Below, piece by piece: positions 60,390 to 64,000 of a stretch of 64,000 nucleotides of DNA; positions within the stretch are counted from its first letter, which is position 1; the number at the start of each line of letters is the position of its first letter. The translations under genes were made by a program, and so were the position numbers. Under the pieces are notes generated by a model. That model searched no databases, was not told the DNA's origin, and was given only the letters and a program-made list of their open reading frames with translations. The stretch comes from Xylophilus sp. Leaf220 (GTDB lineage: Bacteria > Pseudomonadota > Gammaproteobacteria > Burkholderiales > Burkholderiaceae_C), in assembly GCF_001421705.1 (NCBI RefSeq), contig NZ_LMKO01000012.1, positions 228,277 through 292,276 on the forward strand, in the 5' to 3' direction.

Positions 60390-61661
60390 GTGTTGTCGAG
60401 CGGCCTGAACGTGGGTAACTCCCCCCTGCTGATCGTCGCGCTGGTGATACCCCTGTGCATGGCGATGGCGATGCTGCTCGCCGGTCGCCGGCGGCGCAGT
60501 CCGCGCGACCGGGCTTTCGCCGGGCTCTGCCTGGCCTGGACGCTCGACCTGGCGGCCGATCTGTGGCCCTGGGAGACGGCGGGCCTTTTCACCCCGCGCA
60601 ACCTGAACGCGGTCAGCTGCTGCGCGGCGGTGCTGGCGCTGACCTGCTTCGGCATCATGGCCGGCCCGGTCGCGCCGGGGCCGCGCTGGACCACGGTTGG
60701 TTGGGTCGCAGCGGCCACAGCGGTGCTGGCCACCGCCGTATGGCTCGTCCATGCGACGACCGCGGCGGGTGCCGCATGGCTGGCGGCGCTGACCACGGCA
60801 GCGCTGCTGCCGCCGTTGCGATGCGCGCAGGTGCTGCGACACCATCCTCCGCGAAAGCCCTGGGGCTGGGCCGCGACCTGCGTCGTCGGCGCGGCCCTGC
60901 TGCTGCATGCCGCATGGCTTCCCTACCGGCAGGCGCTCGACATCGTGCTGCTCGACACCGCCTACCTGGGCCTGGTGCTCTGCGCCTGGATGCTGAGCGG
61001 GCCTGTGCTGCCCGAGCCGCAAGGCCCTCCGCAGGGCGAAGGCGACACGCTTTCCGATGCGGCCCAGGCCCGGCTGCAGCGCGCCGTGGCCCACGAACGG
61101 CAACGCATCGCGCAGGAACTGCACGACAGCATCGGCTCCCACCTGACCGGCCTGATCGCCCGGCAGGACCGCACGTTGCCGGGCCAGCAGGCGATGGCCG
61201 CAGCGCTGGAGGAGTGCCTTCTCGAGCTGCGAATCGTCGTCGACAGCTTCCACGACGACGGCGAATCGCTGGTGCTGTCGCTGGCCCGCCTGCGCTACCG
61301 GATCCAGCCATCGCTGGACCGGCTGGGCATCGCCATGCAGTGGAACGTGGAGGATGCCGATGCCTGGGGCACCCTGCCCGCGGAGCATGCCAAGGAACTG
61401 CTGCGGATCGCGCAGGAATCGCTCACCAACGTGATGCGCCATTCGGGCGCCACCCATGTCGCGGTCACGCTCTGCCGCCGGACCGCCGAGTCGGTGATGG
61501 TGCTGGAGGTGCGCGACGACGGCAGCGGCGGGGACCGCGCGACCGGTGCCGGCAAGGGGCTTGCCGGCATGCGGCGGCGGGCGCAGCAGATCGGTGCCCG
61601 GTTCGAGGTATTCGCCGAGCCCGGTTTCGGCACCCGGGTGTGGGTGGGGTATCCGCTGTGA
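60390..61661 (+). CDS. Membrane sensor histidine kinase (HisKA_3/NarX-UhpB type)
   Basis: A 423-residue kinase. The N-terminal half has about six hydrophobic helices with short loops, so sensing is probably within or near the membrane. Then a dimerisation/phosphorylation domain HERQRIAQELHDSIGSHLTG (His245) and an ATPase domain: AQESLTNVMRHSGATHVAVTL (N box), RDDGSGG (G1) and GKGLAGMRRRAQQIG (G2). No ATG suits; GTG at 60390 (with GGTGGA upstream) is proposed and GTG at 60411 is the alternative. The 55-bp element begins four bases after its stop. Confidence 0.88.
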   Translation: MLSSGLNVGNSPLLIVALVIPLCMAMAMLLAGRRRRSPRDRAFAGLCLAWTLDLAADLWPWETAGLFTPRNLNAVSCCAAVLALTCFGIMAGPVAPGPRWTTVGWVAAATAVLATAVWLVHATTAAGAAWLAALTTAALLPPLRCAQVLRHHPPRKPWGWAATCVVGAALLLHAAWLPYRQALDIVLLDTAYLGLVLCAWMLSGPVLPEPQGPPQGEGDTLSDAAQARLQRAVAHERQRIAQELHDSIGSHLTGLIARQDRTLPGQQAMAAALEECLLELRIVVDSFHDDGESLVLSLARLRYRIQPSLDRLGIAMQWNVEDADAWGTLPAEHAKELLRIAQESLTNVMRHSGATHVAVTLCRRTAESVMVLEVRDDGSGGDRATGAGKGLAGMRRRAQQIGARFEVFAEPGFGTRVWVGYPL

Positions 61662-61665
61662 GGGT

Positions 61666-61720
61666 GCTATGAAATCCATAGCTGTAGGCCGTCGCCCTGC
61701 GCCGGCAAAAGCCACTTTTC
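61666..61720 (+). repeat. 55-bp two-hairpin element, copy G, just after the kinase gene
   Basis: GCTAT-GAAATCC-ATAGCTG, TAGGCCGTCG, TGCGCCGGC, then AGCCACTTTTC. Full-length, well preserved, starting four bases after the histidine-kinase stop. The terminal TTTTC after GC-rich stems makes it a possible 3'-end or terminator structure. Confidence 0.85.
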
Positions 61721-61774
61721 ATACGTGAACCGCGCTCGTGGACCGAACGCGACCGTCGGGAAGGACGGGCGTGG

Positions 61775-63646
61775 CTAGTTCGAGGATTGCACCGCGGCCG
61801 GGCCGTCGCCAGCCGCCCCGATCGCCGCCGCCGCTTCGTCGTTGAGCGCCTGTCCGGTGCGCTTGGGCTTGGTCAGCGGCGTCGCCGTCCAGCGGTTGCC
61901 GTGCAGCAGGTCGCGGCCCTGGGCGATGCCGCCGGCCATCTGCAGCTGCAGGCGTTCCAGGTCGCGGCGGCGGATGTCCTCGGCGATCTCCTCGATGTCG
62001 CGCTCGGGCACGCCCACCTGGCGCAGCGCGGCGTTGCTGAACAGCAGGGCCGATTCGAAGGTCTCGCGCAGCTGGAAGTCGACGCCGTGGCGCACCAGGT
62101 CGATCGCGTGCTGCCGGTCGTAGGCGCGGGCCAGCAGCGGGATCAGCGGAAAGGTCTTCTTCGCCTCTTCGACGATCAGCGTGGTCGCGGCCCGGTCGTC
62201 GGTGCAGACCAGGATCGCCCGGGCGTGGCCGGCGCCGGCGGCGCGCAGCACGTCCATCCGGGTGCCGTCGCCGTAGAAGGCGTGGAAGCCGAACTTGGCC
62301 GCGTTGCGGATCTGGTCGGTGTCGCGCTCGATGATCGTCACCGGTATGCCGCGCGCCAGCAGCGCCTGGCTGGCGATCTGGCCGAAGCGGCCGAAGCCGA
62401 TGATCAGCACCCCGCCCGCCGCGCCGTGGCCGCTGCCGGGGATGTCGGCCGCCGCCTGCACGTCGTGCATGTCGGGCACGATCGGCGCGTTGCGCTGCCA
62501 GCGGCGCAGCGCGAAGGCGGCCAGCGGCGTGAGGCCCATCGAGAGGATCACCGCCGCCGTCAGCAGCGCATGGGTGGGCGCGGCGATCAGCCCAGCGGTG
62601 GCGCCGGCCGAATACAGCACGAAGGCGAACTCGCCGCCCTGGGCCATCAGCACCGCCCGCTCCAGCGCCTCGGCGCCGTGGGCCCGGGTGAGCCGGGCGA
62701 CCAGGAAGATGCCCGCGCCCTTGATCAGCATCGTCGCCACGACGGCCGCCAGCAGCAGCGGCCAGTCGGCCGCCACCAGCCGCAGGTCGAGCGACATGCC
62801 CACCCCCATGAAGAAGAGGCCCAGCAGGATGCCGCGGAACGGCTCGATGTCGGCCTCCAGCTGGTGGCGGAAAGTCGATTCCGACAGCATCACCCCGGCG
62901 GCGAAGGCGCCCATCGCCATCGACAGGCCGCCCCACTGCATCGCCAGCGCCGCGCCCAGCACCACCAGCAGCGCGGCGGCGGTCATCACCTCGCGCGCCC
63001 GGGCCCGGGACAGCACCCGGAAGAACGGGTTGAGCAGGAAGCGGCTCACCGCCACCAGCCCCACGATCGCGACCAGCCCGACGCCCACCTGCACCCAGCG
63101 CGAGCCGGTCTCGGCACCCGGCACCTGGGGCGCCAGCAGCGCGACCGCCGCCAGCAGCGGCACGATGGCCAGGTCCTCCAGCAGCAGCACCGACACGATC
63201 CGCTGGCCGCGCGGGGTGGAGGTGTCGCCGCGCTCGTCGAGCATCTGCATCACGATGGCGGTGGACGACAGCACGAAGCCCATCGCGGCGACGAAGGCGA
63301 CCGGCGTGTCGAAGCCCACCGCCACGCCCGCCGCCGTCAGCAGCGCGCCGCAGACGGCCACCTGCGCCACGCCCAGGCCGAAGATCTGGCGCCGCAGGTT
63401 CCAGAGGCGCGAAGGCTGCATCTCCAGCCCGATCACGAAGAGGAACATCACCACGCCCAGCTCGGCGATGTGCAGGATCGTCTGCGCCTCGCTGAAGAAG
63501 CCCAGGCCGAACGGGCCGACGGCCAGCCCTGCCGCCAGGTAGCCCAGCACCGAGCCCAGGCCCAGGCGCTTGAACAGCGGCACGGCCACGACGCCCGCCG
63601 CCAGCACCACCACCGCCTTGGCGAGTTCGCCGCCCTGTTCGACCAT
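61775..63646 (-). CDS. Kef-type monovalent cation/proton antiporter
   Basis: A 623-residue CPA2 antiporter. About 12 helices (residues 10-385) include LGYLAAGLAVGPFGLGF, ELGVVMFLFVIGLEMQPSRLW, GFVLSSTAIVMQML, LLLEDLAIVPLLAAVALL (paired-acid region), MGAFAAGVMLSESTFRHQLEADIEPFRGILLGLFFMGVGMSLD and MAQGGEFAFVLYS. A cytosolic Rossmann/TrkA-N domain starts VLIIGFGRFGQIASQALLARGIPVTIIERD (about residue 420). It resembles KefB/KefC, which are glutathione-gated potassium efflux systems; gating here is not proven. AAAGGACG precedes the ATG. Confidence 0.93.
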   Translation of the reverse strand: MVEQGGELAKAVVVLAAGVVAVPLFKRLGLGSVLGYLAAGLAVGPFGLGFFSEAQTILHIAELGVVMFLFVIGLEMQPSRLWNLRRQIFGLGVAQVAVCGALLTAAGVAVGFDTPVAFVAAMGFVLSSTAIVMQMLDERGDTSTPRGQRIVSVLLLEDLAIVPLLAAVALLAPQVPGAETGSRWVQVGVGLVAIVGLVAVSRFLLNPFFRVLSRARAREVMTAAALLVVLGAALAMQWGGLSMAMGAFAAGVMLSESTFRHQLEADIEPFRGILLGLFFMGVGMSLDLRLVAADWPLLLAAVVATMLIKGAGIFLVARLTRAHGAEALERAVLMAQGGEFAFVLYSAGATAGLIAAPTHALLTAAVILSMGLTPLAAFALRRWQRNAPIVPDMHDVQAAADIPGSGHGAAGGVLIIGFGRFGQIASQALLARGIPVTIIERDTDQIRNAAKFGFHAFYGDGTRMDVLRAAGAGHARAILVCTDDRAATTLIVEEAKKTFPLIPLLARAYDRQHAIDLVRHGVDFQLRETFESALLFSNAALRQVGVPERDIEEIAEDIRRRDLERLQLQMAGGIAQGRDLLHGNRWTATPLTKPKRTGQALNDEAAAAIGAAGDGPAAVQSSN

Positions 63647-63723
63647 GAGAATCGTCCTTTCGGGGGACGGCGGGTGGTGCAACCGGGTAAATACCCGCAG
63701 CCCTGCCGTCGAAATTTCGGTAT

Positions 63724-63778
63724 AAAAAGTGCCTGCAGCCGTTGACTGTCGCCGGCCCCCAGCTACTTTTTGTATAGC
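63724..63778 (-). repeat. 55-bp two-hairpin element, copy H
   Basis: On the minus strand: GCTAT-ACAAAAA-GTAGCTG, GGGGCCGGCG, ACGGCTG, then CAGGCACTTTTT. Full length and ungapped against copies D and G. It lies in the divergent region between the Kef antiporter and tex. Confidence 0.85.
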
Positions 63779-63877
63779 AAGCCCGGCGCGCTGCCGGTGA
63801 GCCGGGAGCATATGGCACACTCGCCCGCTTTCGCCCACCTCCCACCCGCCGGCCCTCCCGGGGCCGCGCGCCGAGAC

Positions 63878-64000
63878 ATGCTGAACATCCTCCGCCAGAT
63901 CGCCTCCGAAGTCCGCGTGACCGAGCAGCAGGTGCGCACCGCCGTCGAACTGCTCGACGGCGGCGCCACCGTGCCCTTCATCGCCCGCTACCGCAAGGAG
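63878..64000 (+). CDS. tex: Transcription accessory protein Tex, 5' fragment
   Basis: The first 41 codons only; the gene runs off the window. [20 protein letters not shown] then [20 protein letters not shown] is the conserved Tex N-terminus, where Tex proteins (about 780 residues) begin their helical domain before an S1 RNA-binding domain. It is divergent from the Kef antiporter gene, with 231 bp between. Confidence 0.9.
   Translation, partial: MLNILRQIASEVRVTEQQVRTAVELLDGGATVPFIARYRKE

Overview
The window is GC-rich (roughly 70%), gene-dense bacterial chromosome. It looks like a beta-proteobacterium of the order Burkholderiales, most likely family Comamonadaceae. The reasons are the smc-zipA-ligA and map-glnD gene orders, the dTDP-rhamnose operon with bolA/yciB/ppiC and selO/msrB blocks, a large fatty-acid/liv-transporter locus, and short palindromic intergenic repeats of a style I associate with that family. 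No rRNA, tRNA, CRISPR array, prophage or insertion sequence was seen. The assignment is from general knowledge, not a database search.

Layout. 1-2.1 kb: one copy of a dispersed 129-bp repeat, then a hipBA-type toxin-antitoxin pair with a perfect 17-bp inverted repeat over its promoter. 2.2-5.6 kb: metR and metE, divergent. 5.9-12.8 kb: smc, zipA and ligA (chromosome segregation, division, DNA ligation). 12.9-14.8 kb: two small Gly/Tyr-rich lipoproteins, a DUF454 membrane protein and peptide deformylase. 14.9-18.0 kb: a polar amino-acid ABC importer with binding protein and two permeases but no ATPase. 18.1-22.2 kb: a DoxX protein, then rfbBDAC with overlapping genes. 22.3-30.1 kb: glnD and map on the minus strand, purL on the plus strand. 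30.2-32.0 kb: two membrane proteins (DUF808, DUF1624). 32.0-32.6 kb: a gene-free block of repeats. 32.6-36.4 kb: ppiC, bolA, yciB, msrB and selO on the minus strand. 36.5-53.6 kb: a catabolic block with acyl-CoA ligase, a complete branched-chain-amino-acid-type ABC importer, a FadB/J-like bifunctional protein, thiolase, acyl-CoA dehydrogenase, SDRs, thioesterase, an MDR reductase and a GST. 53.7-61.7 kb: a DUF2239 gene, then a four-gene minus-strand cluster of exported proteins facing a plus-strand response regulator and histidine kinase. 61.8-64 kb: a Kef-type antiporter and the start of tex.

Three things stand out. First, 54.8-61.7 kb looks like an uncharacterised curli-like system. It has a secreted protein made of five ~40-residue Q/N-rich repeats, a small exported protein, a CsgG-like outer-membrane lipoprotein carrying peptidoglycan-binding-like and DUF4384-like domains, and a Sel1-repeat protein. 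A divergent LuxR-type two-component pair sits where csgD sits in the classical curli locus. Second, a 55-bp two-hairpin element occurs at least eight times. Seven copies align without gaps, one has a 1-nt deletion, and two copies lie inside coding sequence (purL and the start of ligA), recalling protein-coding palindromic elements of Rickettsia. Third, a near-identical 16-bp TetR-type operator candidate precedes both the liv-type transporter operon and the beta-oxidation gene, linking import and degradation in one putative regulon. Two further repeat families (about 95 bp and 129 bp) are also present.
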